This document shows, in pieces, positions 44,823 to 56,167 of a DNA stretch of 64,000 nt. The translations under genes were made by a program, and so were the position numbers. How positions within the stretch are numbered: position 1 is the stretch's first letter; the number at the start of each line of letters is the position of its first letter. The DNA comes from Symbiodinium sp. CCMP2592 (lineage: Eukaryota > Sar > Dinophyceae > Suessiales > Symbiodiniaceae), in assembly GCA_905221615.1 (NCBI GenBank), contig CAJNDT010006136.1, positions 1,045,001 through 1,109,000 on the forward strand. The letters are read 5' to 3'. The notes under the pieces were generated by a model. The model worked only from the letters and a program-made list of their open reading frames with translations, was not told where the DNA came from and made no database searches.

Positions 44823-44995
44823 GCCCTAGTAATCGACCTGAATATTTTCGGGTATAGGGTTTACGGTTTATATAGGGTTTAGCGGTCGGCTTAATCATAG
44901 TTTTGCGTATAGGGTCAAGGGTTTGAGGCAAAGTCTTGGTATAGGGTGTAGGGGTGGCAATCGGTCTTCATGATATCAATAGGGTCTGGCTTCCT

Positions 44996-45334
<339 letters not shown>

Positions 45335-45452
45335 CCCTGAGGGATTCAACAAGATGGGGTCCGGCTTACAGTCGAAGGCACCGACCAAATGGAGCAGGTA
45401 CAGAGCACGGCCTCGACAATCGGGGTCAAGATCCTCAACCAGCAGAATTTTC

Positions 45453-45546
45453 GGGTACTTAGAAATAATTTTTAATTTTTGGTTATTATTATCCCTAAGA
45501 AACAGCTAAAATTATGATTTTTGCTAGGGTTCTAAGTTCAGTATAG
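45453..45546. repeat. PalO element
   Basis: GGGTACTTAGAAATAATTTT to GGGTTCTAAGTTCAGTATAG. Confidence 0.85.
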
Positions 45547-45594
45547 TATGTAGGTTTGGAAGAGTAAATGATTATTAGGTACTTGGACCCTTTG
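45547..45594. repeat. PalQ right half
   Basis: TATGTAGGTTTGGAAGAGTA to GTACTTGGACCCTTTGAGG, joined directly to the PalO end. Confidence 0.65.
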
Positions 45595-45726
45595 AGGAGA
45601 ACAACAACAACACGTCACAGGGGCACATGAGCATCGAACCTATGCAAGCCCACACGCAAGAGCTGGACTGAGCTTCTACAACGTGGAGGCTTTGCTACCC
45701 AACCCAAAGGGAAGGGGAACAACTTA

Positions 45727-45821
45727 GGGGTACTTAGAAACAATTTTTAATTTTTGGTTATTATAATCCCGAAGAAACAGCTAAAATTATAATTTTTGCT
45801 AGGGTTCTAAGTTCAGTATAG
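45727..45821. repeat. PalO element
   Basis: Nearly identical to the copy at 45453-45546, about 180 bases downstream of it. Confidence 0.85.
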
Positions 45822-46405
45822 AAGGGAAGGGGAACAGGCAAGGGCACTGCGACGTTCTATGATGCCAATGACAAGATTGCGTTGCTCTGGGTTCCCGGCC
45901 AGGATGAAATCGACCTCCTTACGGAGTAAGGAACACTGGGTTGTCCTTTGGGATCTCTTGTACTTTCCTCACTACTTTGTAGAGAACCATAACAGTAAAT
46001 AATTTTCAACGGGCTTAAAGGACAACTCAGAACAGTCTTCATTCGTAGTTTTCAGGCTTCTGTATGGCCTGAAAAAGGGTTGGTTTAGGGCTTAGGGGTG
46101 TTGATCAAACGCCTGAATCCCTAAACCCTGAAACGTAAACCTGAAGGGTGGGTTATGACCCTCAAGGTAGGGTTTGGAGTTGAGGCGACTCCTCGAACTT
46201 GAAGAGGATGTAGGGAGCGTTGCTGAAAGATCCGCATTGCCTAAAGTCATCGAAAACCACCCCCCCAATTCAGTAACCCTGAACCCCAGATCCCTCAAGA
46301 TTGTAATTTCCTCATGTTTTACATAAACCCGAAACCGTACCCTAAACTCTCTGGACCCTACAACCTTGAACCCTGTTGCTCGGGAAACCCTGAAATACAA
46401 CCACC

Positions 46406-46604
46406 CGAAGGGTCCATGTACCCATATAGAGATACATGAGCCCCAAAGTACCCATATAGAGACTACATGAAGGCCAAAGTATATACTATCTGAGCACATG
46501 GACCCTTATACCCTAAACCCTTATCGAACCCGTATAGATCCCTTAAAGGATCCCTTACGGCACCCTTAAAGGACCCTTAACTATATGAGTACATGGACCC
46601 TTAG
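46406..46604. repeat. PalD composite: full PalD + cassette + repeated end
   Basis: PalD runs from GAAGGGTCCATGTACCCATA to CACATGGACCCTTA (46507). It is followed by CCCTAAACCCTTATCG and GATCCCTTAAAGGATCCCTT, and then by ACTATATGAGTACATGGACC CTTAGGG, a repeat of the PalD end. Confidence 0.8.
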
Positions 46605-46691
46605 GGCCAGTGCCGGGCCAGGCGCCGAAGACTGCTGTCGCAGTTGCATCGGAGAAGACCGAAGGCGGCTTAGCTGCGTGCTAGTAATATC

Positions 46692-46785
46692 GGAGCCTTA
46701 ATAATTAGAACAGAGTTTTAGGGCAGGTTATACTATAAATATAGTAAGGAACACCCAAAATAGTATAGGTAATAATTAAGGCTCC
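46692..46785. repeat. PalM palindrome
   Basis: GGAGCCTTAATAATTAGAAC to AATAATTAAGGCTCC. Confidence 0.8.
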
Positions 46786-47127
46786 TACATTACGTTTCTG
46801 TGGGTTTAGGGGTTTAGGGTTTAGGGCTTTGGATTTAATTAGGCGTTTAGGGTTGATAATAGGGTCGAGGGTTTAGGGCTTAGGGTAGATAATTGGCTTT
46901 AGGTGTCCAGGGCTTAGGATTTATGATTTAAAACATTATGGTTTATGGGCCTAGGTCTACCGTTTAGGTCTATGCTTCGGTGTGGGGTTTGAGGTTCATG
47001 GTAAGATTCAGGGTTGTTTAGCGAGCTTACATTTAGGGGGTCCTTTCTTTGAGCAGTAGTCTCGCGCTTTTGGTTTGAAGCACGGCTTCTGTATAAGTGT
47101 TTCATGGTCCTCTCTAGGGTTTTTTAT

Positions 47128-47281
47128 AGGATCCTTAAGGGAGGGTGGTTCAAGGGGGGAGGGTATAAGGAATCCTTGGGGGACTGTAAGGCGGGAACCT
47201 TAGGGAGTACTAGGGAGAATTAGGGATCACTAGGCTATATACCCCCCTTATCCCCCCTTGGACCCCCCTCCCTTAAGGATA
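47128..47281. repeat. PalU long G/C-rich palindrome
   Basis: ATCCTTAAGGGAGGGTGG and GGGGGGAGGGTATA pair with TATACCCCCCTTATCCCC and CCCTCCCTTAAGGAT. Confidence 0.8.
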
Positions 47282-47474
47282 CTACAATATTAGGTTGTAT
47301 TCTTGACCAACTAAACATGGCGCTGCCACTGTCGTCAGCAGCTGCTGGCTTGCCAATGTTCTTGCCCGCGCGTCTTCTGCTCGTGGTCGTCGTGACGATG
47401 CGCTGCAAATGATGAGTGCGGTGGTGATGATTGGTTGTGCTTTCCGGTGTTTAAATGCTCCTGTCCCAGTGTGC

Positions 47475-47586
47475 ATGTGGGCGGTTGTCAAAATTAGGGT
47501 TCTTTTTTGGGTCCTTATTAAAATACGGCACCTATTAAACTTAGGGTACCCAAAAAGGGACCCTAATTTTCACAACCACACATGTA
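47475..47586. repeat. PalE palindrome
   Basis: TGGGCGGTTGTCAAAATTAG to CTAATTTTCACAACCACACA; CATG-like flanks on both sides. Confidence 0.8.
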
Positions 47587-47671
47587 CTAAGCCCCCCCTG
47601 AAGCCGCAAACCGCCTGGTCAGCCGGCGCCTCGCAACACGTGGCTGTGAGAAGACCTTCCTTCAGTCAAGA

Positions 47672-47775
47672 TATTGGAGTTTCCGAAAACTAGGGGGTTA
47701 TTTGGGGGTCCTTATAACAAGGTTCCTACTATGTAGGGTGCCATATTAGGGTCCCCTATTTTCGGAAACTCCCAT
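47672..47775. repeat. PalF palindrome, ATAT flanks
   Basis: TGGAGTTTCCGAAAACTAGG to CCTATTTTCGGAAACTCCC; ATAT on both sides. Confidence 0.8.
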
Positions 47776-47879
47776 ATGCCGATGCACCCAACCACCAAGA
47801 TATTATCCATAGCCAGGCCATATACATGAAGTTCATGTCTAAGGGTTTGGGTTGTGTATGGGTTTAGGGTTTGTACGGT

Positions 47880-49640
47880 CTAGGGGATATTCACCCGCAA
47901 TCTCGTCCGACAGGGCTGGAAGTGGGTGTGCCCTCGTTGCAGCGTTGCAACCATAGTTCCATGGTTTTGTTCAAACGCGGCCCTACATATGATTCTTCAT
48001 GCCAGAACCCGCTGCATGCAATTACTTGTGCAAGCTGAGCTTGAGTTTGTCCTCACGATAGCTATGCGCCTTATGCGCAGTTGCCCACCAAGTCGGCATC
48101 CCATATATACCAGCAGATGTGTCAACATCGCAGTGGCAAATCCCTGGCGGGCTATGCTGCGTAAGTCTGCAGAAGGCACCATACCTCGCGTTTAGTCACA
48201 CGTGGTTGCACGATATTTTCGAACTTCGTTTTAAAGGCAACGGGAGGAGTGTGTTGTGTGGGAGTTCATTCTCATCTCGTTGCTTCGGGATTGTCCGCGA
48301 GAGCACCCAGAAGCAGACTGCCCGATGGGAGTCTCCGAAAGCTAGGGGCACCTTATTAAGTTCCTTATAATATGGATCCTGCTATCTAGGGTACGTACTA
48401 TATTAGGGTCCCCTAATTTTGTCGGAAACTGCCAGATAACGTCGGAGTTCTGGTTCTCACGATCTTGACAACGATAGTTACTTGTCGTGGGTTCGCTGGA
48501 ACTAGCTAGAAGACGTCGTGCAAATTTGTTAAAGAGTATGGAGTCCGTTGTATATAGTCAAGAAGGGTTCAGGGCTCATGCTGCGGCATCCGGCAGCTCA
48601 GTTTTATGGGTTGGTTCATGTCCACATTGTTGTTCACAATTCATTCAGGGTTGGCGCGAGAGCAGTCCATTTCCATCAAACGGATCCATGAGAGGTTCCA
48701 TGTGTGCAGCACTGCTCCTGTGCACAAGCCGCATTCTCGAACATACGAGACTGTACCGGCATTCTCCAAGCCGCCAAGACTGATTCCAATTTGTTTTCCG
48801 TAGTTGCCACTGCATTTGATTCCAAGGTTGAGTAGTCATGATATACGGCCTAATCATACAGCTTTTTGGTCTGTTGAGCATAAAACCTTCAGCATCCGTG
48901 ATGTTAGTTTGGGTTCTTCGGCTTTGCCCCTCTGGGGGTTTTCAGGAGAACGCCATTATGGAACAATCAGCGACAGCTTGGCTATTGCGATGGGCGCTGT
49001 TTTGCATCATGGGTCTTATGGTGCTGCATGTTTGCATCAAAATGCAAAGAGAAGCCAGTATGCCGATCTTGTGAAGCATGTTCTTAACGCTTGACTCCGA
49101 TGTGTTCCGGCCAAATACAAGGTTTCGGTTTGTTCATTTCGTGGGGCGGACGACTACCGGCCTAGGAAGGTGCGTGTAATCAGGATCTGTTTGAAGAAAG
49201 TACCATAATAAACCGCAACCATCGAGTTCAAAGGACCACCCAGACACAGACGAGAACCGCTGCCACCTTCTGATTCCTAACTAATCAGCCAGTTATATAC
49301 GTGCCTGCTAACGAACTAGCTACCTGGACTGCCTAACGAACGAACGAACTAACAAGTTAACCCGTTAACTCAGTCAGACACAAACCTGCTGAATAACTTC
49401 TTAGCTGTAGAAGCAAATAACCAACTAGTTAAGCCATCATCAGGAAAGTAGTTATGTACCTACCTACTCAGTGGTCTAAATTGAACTATCGCACTAAACG
49501 AACAAACTAATTAGCTTATGGACTACCGAACCAGTTACCTAGCTAACTAACTGTCTGACAAATCAGGTATCAGCTGAGCGAATGAACGAACGAAGTAACA
49601 ATTTGCATAACTGTTTAACCAACGCTCGTTAGCTAGCCAG
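47880..49640. other. repeat-poor stretch with short open frames
   Basis: Telomere-like words are almost absent. Open frames at 47926-48195, 48487-48783 and 48838-49074 (+) are present without a recognised domain; the last has hydrophobic stretches. PalF at 48327 interrupts it. It could hold exons, but I cannot support a gene. Near 49260-49620 there are many CTAACTA/GAACGAAC words. Confidence 0.35.
48327..48432. repeat. PalF palindrome
   Basis: GGGAGTCTCCGAAAGCTAGG to TTTTGTCGGAAACTGCC. Confidence 0.7.
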
Positions 49641-49731
49641 GTGGATAGCAAGCCAAGTACTGCCAGAATGATATTACCATTGCCACGTGCACTGCTTTTC
49701 GGACTGGGAATACTGCTACTGCTACTACAAA

Positions 49732-49795
<64 letters not shown>

Positions 49796-49796
49796 G
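49732..49796. repeat. CTA microsatellite
   Basis: About 21 CTA units within a wider CTA/CTG-rich region (49700-49870). Poly-Leu and poly-Ser frames are artefacts. Confidence 0.9.
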
Positions 49797-50545
49797 CTAC
49801 TCCTAGTCAAGTTCCTACTGTTACCGGCAGTCCTTTTCCTGCTACTCCTAAACTTCTACTACTTCTACTACTAATGCTGTGCTGCTGCCACTATTATTAG
49901 CATTATTAGCACTATTGCTAGCAATAGTGCGATGCCAAGATGTCGAGCACCTGATCCTCGAAGCCGAGCAAGAGGAGCGACTGAGTGGGTGTGGGGTTTA
50001 GTCTACCTCCTCCAGAAGCATTGTCAGCTAATAAGGTCTCAGCCTTCAGCTTTTGTCGGAACTGGGATGGCACGGTGCCACGGCGTTTACGGCTTCAGGC
50101 GACCACCTTTATACAATCCCACCCCGTGGGCACTGATTTGTTTGGCTACCTTACGAGAATTGTATTGATTCATGCCATGGAGCTGCGCTTGGTTAGAATT
50201 CATATTTCGGGTGGTCGTCCGATGCTTATAGTCCCGGAGCCTTCGGCCCGAGTCCCGCCCTGAACTTAACTAGGCGCTGGTTGGGCTTCAACTGCAAGCG
50301 GCACTTTCGGTGGCATCTGTGTTCGGCCTCTTCCACGGCCTTGAAAACCTTCGAAACCTTGGAGGAGCCATCTGAACACAGGAGGTCCCACGGCCCTTGA
50401 ACCCAAAGCCCCCAAAACCCTAGACCCTCAGGCCTTCACCGAGTTCAACATTCTTTAAGTTGACGCTGCACTAAACTGCAGGGTTCACATGTCTAGCTAC
50501 ATGTCCTTCAACCCCATGTATGAACCCGGCCGCAATCCCTAATGT

Positions 50546-50697
50546 CCTTTTCAATGACATATACCAGGCTGTTCAGTGGTACACTTTTTTACTTTTAGGT
50601 TTCTGGGCCCCTATTTTAAAATAAGAAGCCCTAAAAAAGTATCTACTTTTTCCCAGTGGGTTACTGAACAGCCTAGCATATATGGAACCTGAAAAGG
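50546..50697. repeat. PalK palindrome
   Basis: The inner core CAGGCTGTTCAGTGG / TACTGAACAGCCTAG is clear (50564-50676); outer CCTTTTCA / TGAAAAGG extends the arms. Confidence 0.7.
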
Positions 50698-50774
50698 TAC
50701 GTCTTTTCGAGTTTCGGTATGCAGCCCTTCAGTCCTAAACCATACAGCGTAACCAGGCACCTTCGTCTTGTCTT

Positions 50775-50866
50775 GACACCTAAACCCCAGACCCCTACAC
50801 CCCTAAACCCTTAAACCCTAAACCCCTGAACCCTTAAACCCTAAACCTTAAACCCAAAACCCTTTG
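50775..50866. repeat. telomere-like sequence, CCCTAAA orientation
   Basis: Degenerate CCCTAAA and CCCTTAAA units. Confidence 0.8.
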
Positions 50867-50953
50867 TCCTGGCCTTCGGGATTTGTCCTTCGAGTTTCGG
50901 TCTTCGAGGGTTCTTTCAGGTCCAGGGCTCGAGGGCTTTAGGGCCCTCGACAT

Positions 50954-51041
50954 AAAAGGCCCCAATGTAGTTCTTTTTTGGGATTACCTTATAGGATTCT
51001 AAGAATGAATCCCAAAAAGGAACTATTTTGGGGCCTTAGGG
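50954..51041. repeat. PalL palindrome
   Basis: AAAGGCCCCAATGTAGTTC to GGAACTATTTTGGGGCCTTA. Confidence 0.7.
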
Positions 51042-51074
51042 CATGGCGAGGAGTTCTAAAACCTAGTAGCCTTT

Positions 51075-51570
51075 TTGGGGAGGTACCCGCAATCGACGCT
51101 CTCTCATGCGCGATCCGACTTGCTCGTTCTTCAGCCGGATAATTCTGGGATCTTGAATCCACAAATCCCGGCGGAGGCATCAAGTATGCTGCGCTTGGCT
51201 GGAAGCCGTGTTCCGTTGACCCAAGCTAACCAGCTGGTAGCCCTAGCAGCTGCAGCCCGACCAACAGCTAATCGGCCAGTGCTTCCCCATTCCAGAGTGC
51301 TAGCGTTAGCTCAATGCCGCGCAGAGTTGGAATTGCTCGAAGCTGCCTATAGTCTCCATTGTAGTTCCTTTTTTTGGTGAACCAAAAACTCTATTATAGG
51401 ATCCTAACCATAAATCTGGTTAACCAAAAAAAGGAACTACAATGGAAACTATAGGTATGCCCCGGCAGAACACTGGCAACCCCAACGGTGGACAGCGGAT
51501 CTTCCAGGGCGCGGTTGGTGCACCGCTCCTACCACCTGGCGGGCTCATAGGCCCAAATGCGTGGCCCGGA
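51075..51570 (+). pseudogene. coding-like island interrupted by PalN
   Basis: Before PalN (51075-51345) a frame reads SSMLRLAGSRVPLTQANQLV and later CRAELELLEA, rich in Ala and Leu. After PalN (51458-51570) a frame reads PRQNTGNPNGGQRIFQGAVG then PLLPPGGLIGPNAWPG. PalN plus one 2-bp copy is 112 bp, so removing it changes phase and puts these two frames together. No known protein is recognised and no start or stop is assigned. It might be a gene fragment, or an exon with an introner-like insertion. Confidence 0.35.
51346..51455. repeat. PalN palindrome inside coding-like sequence
   Basis: CCTATAGTCTCCATTGTAGT to ACAATGGAAACTATAGG; flanks TG/TA (other copies have TA/TA). Confidence 0.85.
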
Positions 51571-51641
51571 GTGGGTAGTATAGCCCCTATATAATCCCTT
51601 TAAAAGGTTAACCTTTAGTTCCCCATGATACCCGACAAGTA
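51563..51641. repeat. PalS element, partial
   Basis: GGGTAGTATAGCCCC to CCCCATGATACCCGACAAG; shares its right part with the 53.1 kb copy. Confidence 0.55.
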
Positions 51642-52108
51642 GGAAAAGGGCTCCATCCGGGTTCGGCATTATTTCTAAGTGCTGTTGAGGCTTCGAAGTA
51701 GCCAATACGATCGCGGGCTTTCTGATCGTGGGAGTTGCGTTGGTTAGCATACGGACGTGTGTTTATGCTTACTCACTGGCAATCAGGATCAGAGTTAAGC
51801 TTGAATAGGGTTCGGGGTTTAGCGGTTTAGGGTTAGGGGTTTAGGGGTTTAGGGGCTTGGGGTGTAGGGCTTAGGAGCTGCGGCTCAGGGTTCATGACCT
51901 GAGTTGTAGGGCTTAGGCATGGAACTGCCTGCTACTGCGGTGCCGCAAGAAAGGTCGTGACATATGAGCAAAGGTCAGGCCGAAGACGCTGACCTCTGTA
52001 TGTTATAACGGGGCCTCTAAGGTGAGAGTTCGCAGGTCAGGGTATGAGAAGACAACTCTGTCCTAAACTAGACGAGCAAGGGGTGAGCATGACCCAGGGG
52101 TTAACATT

Positions 52109-52216
52109 TCCAAAGGGTCCAAAGTACCCATATAGTAGAATGTAGGGTTTCTATAGTAGGAATTGCTACTATGATTTGGGGAAGCATCTCCCATAGCAGT
52201 ACCTAGGACCTTTGGG
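52109..52216. repeat. PalH palindrome with 3-bp duplication ATT
   Basis: TCCAAAGGGTCCAAAGTACC to TAGGACCTTTGGG; ATT at 52106-52108 and 52217-52219. Confidence 0.85.
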
Positions 52217-52553
52217 ATTACAACCCACAACCCTTGACCCACAAGCTCCAGCTCTAATCCCTGCGCCCATCAGAACCCTCAAGCCCACATCCTAAGCCCC
52301 CCCAAAACCCCAGACCCTCGACCCCCTAAGCCCTCAACTCCAAGCTCAGAAGGCTTGCATAGCCCAGAAGTAGCAGGATCTTGTCGTGATTGGCAATGCC
52401 GCCAACTGCAGCTCTTGGATTGGCCAGGCCGCCCCGCAGTCGGCGTTCAACTGTTTGGGATTTCAGGCTACAGAGAATTTACGGGTTCAACGCCTCCGGG
52501 GGACGGGGTTCAGGGGTTTGGGGCTCAAGACTAGACGCCGTTTTTTGTGGTAA

Positions 52554-53052
52554 ATGCTGCCAGCAAAACGTTTGTGGCTGCGGCCACGAGGACGGCATTC
52601 ATATTCAGCATCCAGGCAGTATAGCGACGACATCATCATTGCGTCGATGCCAGGATTGCGCCCTAAGGACCTGCAAAGGTTGACCTTTGGTCCTCAAGCA
52701 TCACAACCACACGGCGACTGGCTGCAGCTGGGCCTTAAAGAGTGTGACCCTAAGGGTCCATGTACCGTACCCATATAGAGATACATGGGCCCCAAAGTAC
52801 CTATACAGGGACTACATCAGGGCCAATGTATACTATATGAGTACATGGACCCTTAGGGTGATCACACTTCATAGGACTGGGTCTATTCGTATCTTCGTTA
52901 CTGCGAAGGCTGGCGCCAGAAGCCGTGAGCTTAAGGCGCGCCCCTTCCTAACATTCTACGTTTCAACATCGTATTGGCGGGCTAGATCATTGAAGCAAAG
53001 TGCTGGACTTTTGGGGTCTCCCTTGCCAGCGGAGTGGCCTGGACGTTTCTGA
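52554..53052 (+). other. weak coding-like stretch around PalD
   Basis: A frame left of PalD reads SDDIIIASMPGLRPKDLQRL and HGDWLQLGLKEC. Another frame stays open through PalD to 53052. Removal of PalD plus TGA is 114 bp and phase-neutral, so it does not discriminate. No protein is recognised. Confidence 0.2.
52748..52858. repeat. PalD palindrome with 3-bp duplication TGA
   Basis: CCCTAAGGGTCCATGTACCG to GAGTACATGGACCCTTAGGG; TGA at 52745-52747 and 52859-52861. Confidence 0.9.
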
Positions 53053-53086
53053 TGAACCCGTTTGCTTATCATCCTAGTAGTCGAGT

Positions 53087-53183
53087 AGGTAACCTTTAAC
53101 CTTTTTTGGGTAGTATAGTCCCTATATAGTCCCTATATAACCAAAAAGGTTAACCTTTAGTTCCCTATGATACCCGACAAGTA
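53087..53183. repeat. PalS element
   Basis: AGGTAACCTTTAACCTTTTT to AAAAAGGTTAACCTTTAG plus GATACCCGACAAGTAGG. The inner arms are inverted, the outer ends less clear. Confidence 0.6.
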
Positions 53184-53329
53184 GGTCATGATGGGGGTAA
53201 GCATTGAGCAAATCGAGTGGCTGAAGCTGATAGTCGGAGGGGATGTCACTTTACCGTGCTGTCTTATACAGGACCTTCTCAGAAGCAAGTTCGGGGAAGC
53301 GTAAACTCTCAACTCCTGAAAGCCAAAGC

Positions 53330-53420
53330 CCCCAAACCGTGCAAACCCTAAACCCTTAAGCCCCTAAACCTCTACACACAAAACCCTGAACCCCTAAAGC
53401 CCTAAAGCCCTAAACCCTAC
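53330..53420. repeat. telomere-like sequence, CCCTAAA orientation
   Basis: Degenerate units including CCCTAAAGCC. Confidence 0.7.
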
Positions 53421-53841
53421 GACCTTCGTCTCCGAACTCGCTTTCCTCACGACATGGCCCGAACTATTGCCTCGAACGTCTGCGTGTTCCTTTGGGGGGG
53501 GATGGGTAGTAGAGTAGGCAACCTTTAACCCTTTTTTTGGGCTACTACGACCACTACATAATCGTAAACGTTCGGTTTTTCTTTCGGGAGTTTGCAGTCA
53601 GTTTCAGCCCGCAGCCAACATCCTGAGGCCTAAATTCGCTTGGCATCAAGGTCCAGAGAATGGCAAAATCAATACCCGTATAGACCGTGACTACCTACAG
53701 CTATCTACTACTTCTTGTCATACGTGCTATAATTCACCACCACCAACCCCCCCCCCCCGCCGCCCACCCGCACCCTGTTCGAATTCTTCAGCCCCCAGGC
53801 TAGACTCCAGCGTCTGAGAGTTGAAGTCATTCAGAACCCTA

Positions 53842-53948
53842 CCTATAGTCTCCATTGTAGTTCCCTTTTTGGGTTAACCAAAAACTCTATTATAGGATCC
53901 TAACCATAGAACTTTTTAACCAAGAATAACTACAATGGAGACTATAGG
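53842..53948. repeat. PalN palindrome with TA duplication
   Basis: CCTATAGTCTCCATTGTAGT to CTACAATGGAGACTATAGG; TA on both sides. Confidence 0.85.
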
Positions 53949-53971
53949 TAGACCCTAAACCTCAAACCTTA

Positions 53972-54066
53972 GGGGTACTTAGAAATAGTTTTTAATTTTT
54001 GGTTATTATAATCCCTAAGAAACAGCTAAAATTATAAATTGTGCTAGGGTTCTAAGTTCAGTATAG
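53972..54066. repeat. PalO element
   Basis: GGGGTACTTAGAAATAGTTT to GGGTTCTAAGTTCAGTATAG. Confidence 0.85.
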
Positions 54067-54517
54067 AAACCTGAGCCTCGATAGTGCGAACCCAGGGCAG
54101 AGCACCGTAAGCACTCAATCTGAAGTGAATCACGGGACGCTTTAGGGGCTGGGGTTTCAGGTTTAGTGTTGTGGGCCTTTGGGTTTTCTATAGGGTCCAG
54201 GGTCACTCAACAATTCAAGAATTTGGCATAGGCTGTATGCTGGCTTTGGAGACTCGAATGTCCAAAGCTTGGTGGTGCCTGTCCGGAGGCCATTTCCGAT
54301 AGCCATTTTGTGGCAATTGCTCTGGCCCCAGCGGGCTAGGGGTGGAGGTTAGAGCTCAACTTCGGGTATTTCCTTGCCCACCCCCAAAATAGAATAGTTA
54401 CCCTCATCATACTCGACTACAGCTTGGGTTTTAGGGGGTCAGTGCTTGAGGGTTTCGGATTTTAAAGTTTAGGCGTGGGTTTGAGTTCGGGTGCAGTGAT
54501 CAGGACTTCTGGCAGCC

Positions 54518-54706
54518 GACTTGATGTTTTTGGAAGCGAAGACGACCCCAGACCCTAGATCCCAACCCTCTTCGAGCCATAACTTCGTGCAGTGGCAGCC
54601 GATCGTGAAGCTACGAGTGTGGAGGGAACACCTTGCGGCGCGAGATACGAAGCTAGACTTGGAAGATGACGATCGGCTCCCAGAAAAGTACTCCAGAAAA
54701 GGATAG
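54518..54706 (+). other. short coding-like island, charged
   Basis: One frame reads LMFLEAKTTPDPRSQPSSSH then WQPIVKLRVWREHLAARDTK and LDLEDDDRLPEKYSRKG before a TAG. Codon pattern and charge look protein-like. No domain is recognised. Confidence 0.3.
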
Positions 54707-54769
54707 AAGCAGGACAAGACAGCAGCCACAGGCAAACCTGAAATCTGTTGCACTGCCGTCTCCACTCTA

Positions 54770-54866
54770 CCCTAAGGCCGCACAGTAGTTCCATGTTTTT
54801 TGGTTCATCTTTAGAGTCCTACAAGGTAATCCCAAAAAGGAACTACTATAGTAAGGGGCCTTAGGG
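54770..54866. repeat. PalL palindrome with TA duplication
   Basis: CCCTAAGGCCGCACAGTAGT to AAGGGGCCTTAGGG; TA on both sides. Confidence 0.8.
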
Positions 54867-55129
54867 TAAGCCCAATTCAATTGCTTCACAGATCTCATGA
54901 ACCCTGCCAGAACTGTTCTTTGATATGTGTCGAGTCAGCTGTGGTACGAACACCCGGCAAATCAAACCCCACATGCAATCTTCCTTCCCTTGACACGATA
55001 GCCTACTGTACACGTCAATGACGTCAAGCACGATTAAACAGACAGCAGCCCCTCTCCCGACCCCATCCAACTTTCAAGTCCTTTCTAGACCCTTGCTTCG
55101 AGGCCAACCCCAAAATTTCAAAAAATCCA

Positions 55130-55220
55130 ATAATTAGGTACTCGGTTTCAGGATAATTAGTAGTTATGTAGGTTAGGGTTTTGGAGAGAAAATGATTGTT
55201 ACGTACTTGGACCCTTAGGG
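55130..55220. repeat. PalQ palindrome, left arm diverged
   Basis: TAGTTATGTAGGTTAGGG in the centre and ACGTACTTGGACCCTTAGGG at the right. Confidence 0.7.
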
Positions 55221-55311
55221 CTTGCTTCGGGGCCAATGGCCCACCCAGGAAAGCTGGCACCAATCGCACACCCGGGCGCGGATCGGGGTCATCGGCTCAC
55301 CCAGCTCCTGG

Positions 55312-55384
55312 GTTTAGGGCTTAGGGTTTAGGGTTTAGGGTTTTAGGGTTTAGGGCTTAGGACCCTAAACCCTAAACCCTAAAA
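55312..55384. repeat. head-to-head telomere-like junction
   Basis: TTTAGGG units run up to about 55360 and then switch to CCCTAAA units at GGACCCTAAACC. G-strand meeting C-strand in this order is the arrangement expected from an end-to-end fusion. Confidence 0.75.
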
Positions 55385-55614
55385 GCTGGGGAGCCGTCGC
55401 AGTGCCATCGACAGAGGGTGCTTTGAAGAGGTTGCAAGGTCTCGGCATCAAAAGCTTTGCACCGATTGCATGCGGGAAGCTGGTTCCGGACTACTTGCGG
55501 AAACTCCCGGAGCTGTACAAGAAGACCTCTGTGGCTTTGCTGGACGGAGAACAGTTTCACCTGAAGTCTTGGAGGCTGTCGGACTCGCTAAATTTCTTCT
55601 TGGACAGGTTCTGA
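55385..55614 (+). other. coding-like island, possible exon
   Basis: A frame from about 55402 reads LKRLQGLGIKSFAPIACGKL then VPDYLRKLPELYKKTSVALL and DGEQFHLKSW, ending in TGA at 55612-55614. A second frame (55470-55868) is also open. Codon use in the first is convincing, but no family is recognised. Confidence 0.35.
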
Positions 55615-55869
55615 ACGGAATCGATGCCGTCGACTTCGGACTGCTCCCGAAAAGCGTCCTCTGGGAGGAGATCTGTGTCCGAAGAGTCACGTTTGTTGAC
55701 ATCTTGCTCGCCGGCAAGCCGACACAGCAATACAGCGCAAGCGTCTTCACGAACTCGACTGCTTTGTTGAACTGTCAACCCCAAAAAAGCACCCCAACAT
55801 ACCCACACCTATATTATGATTTCCTTATCTACGTCCATAATAAAGTAGGTTCTTTAGGGCCCAAATAGA

Positions 55870-56035
55870 CCCTCAACCGATCCCTGCCCCTAAACCTCAA
55901 ATCCTATACCCAAACCTTCAACCCGAAATCCTGTACCCAAACCCTTCAACCCTAAACCTTAAATCCTACACCCAAACCCGAAACCCCAAACCCTAAACCT
56001 CACACCCAACCCCAAACCCTAAACCCTAAAGCGAA
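55870..56035. repeat. telomere-like sequence, CCCTAAA/CCCAAA orientation
   Basis: Degenerate CCCTCAA, CCCAAAC and CCCTAAA units with AAATCCT(A/G)TACCC words. Confidence 0.7.
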
Positions 56036-56112
56036 CCCCCAGGTGAAAACCCCTATGGCACCAAGCACGTCGGTGATTATCGATGCTTGGGCCTTGGAGG
56101 TATTCCTTAGGG

Positions 56113-56156
56113 CTCCTTAGGGTTTAGGGTTTAGGGTTTAGGGTTTAGGGTTTTGA
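56113..56156. repeat. telomere-like array, TTTAGGG orientation
   Basis: Six TTTAGGG units immediately before PalA. Confidence 0.85.
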
Positions 56157-56167
56157 AGCTATCCTTA

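Noticed and set aside
48838-49074. Small membrane protein gene
   Set aside because: It has hydrophobic stretches but overlaps other open frames and has no supporting start context or homology.
49547-49874. Poly-Ser and poly-Leu open frames
   Set aside because: They arise from the CTA microsatellite.
54298-54320. Dinoflagellate spliced-leader copy (AGCCATTTTG)
   Set aside because: Only about ten bases agree; the rest of the leader and a donor site are absent.
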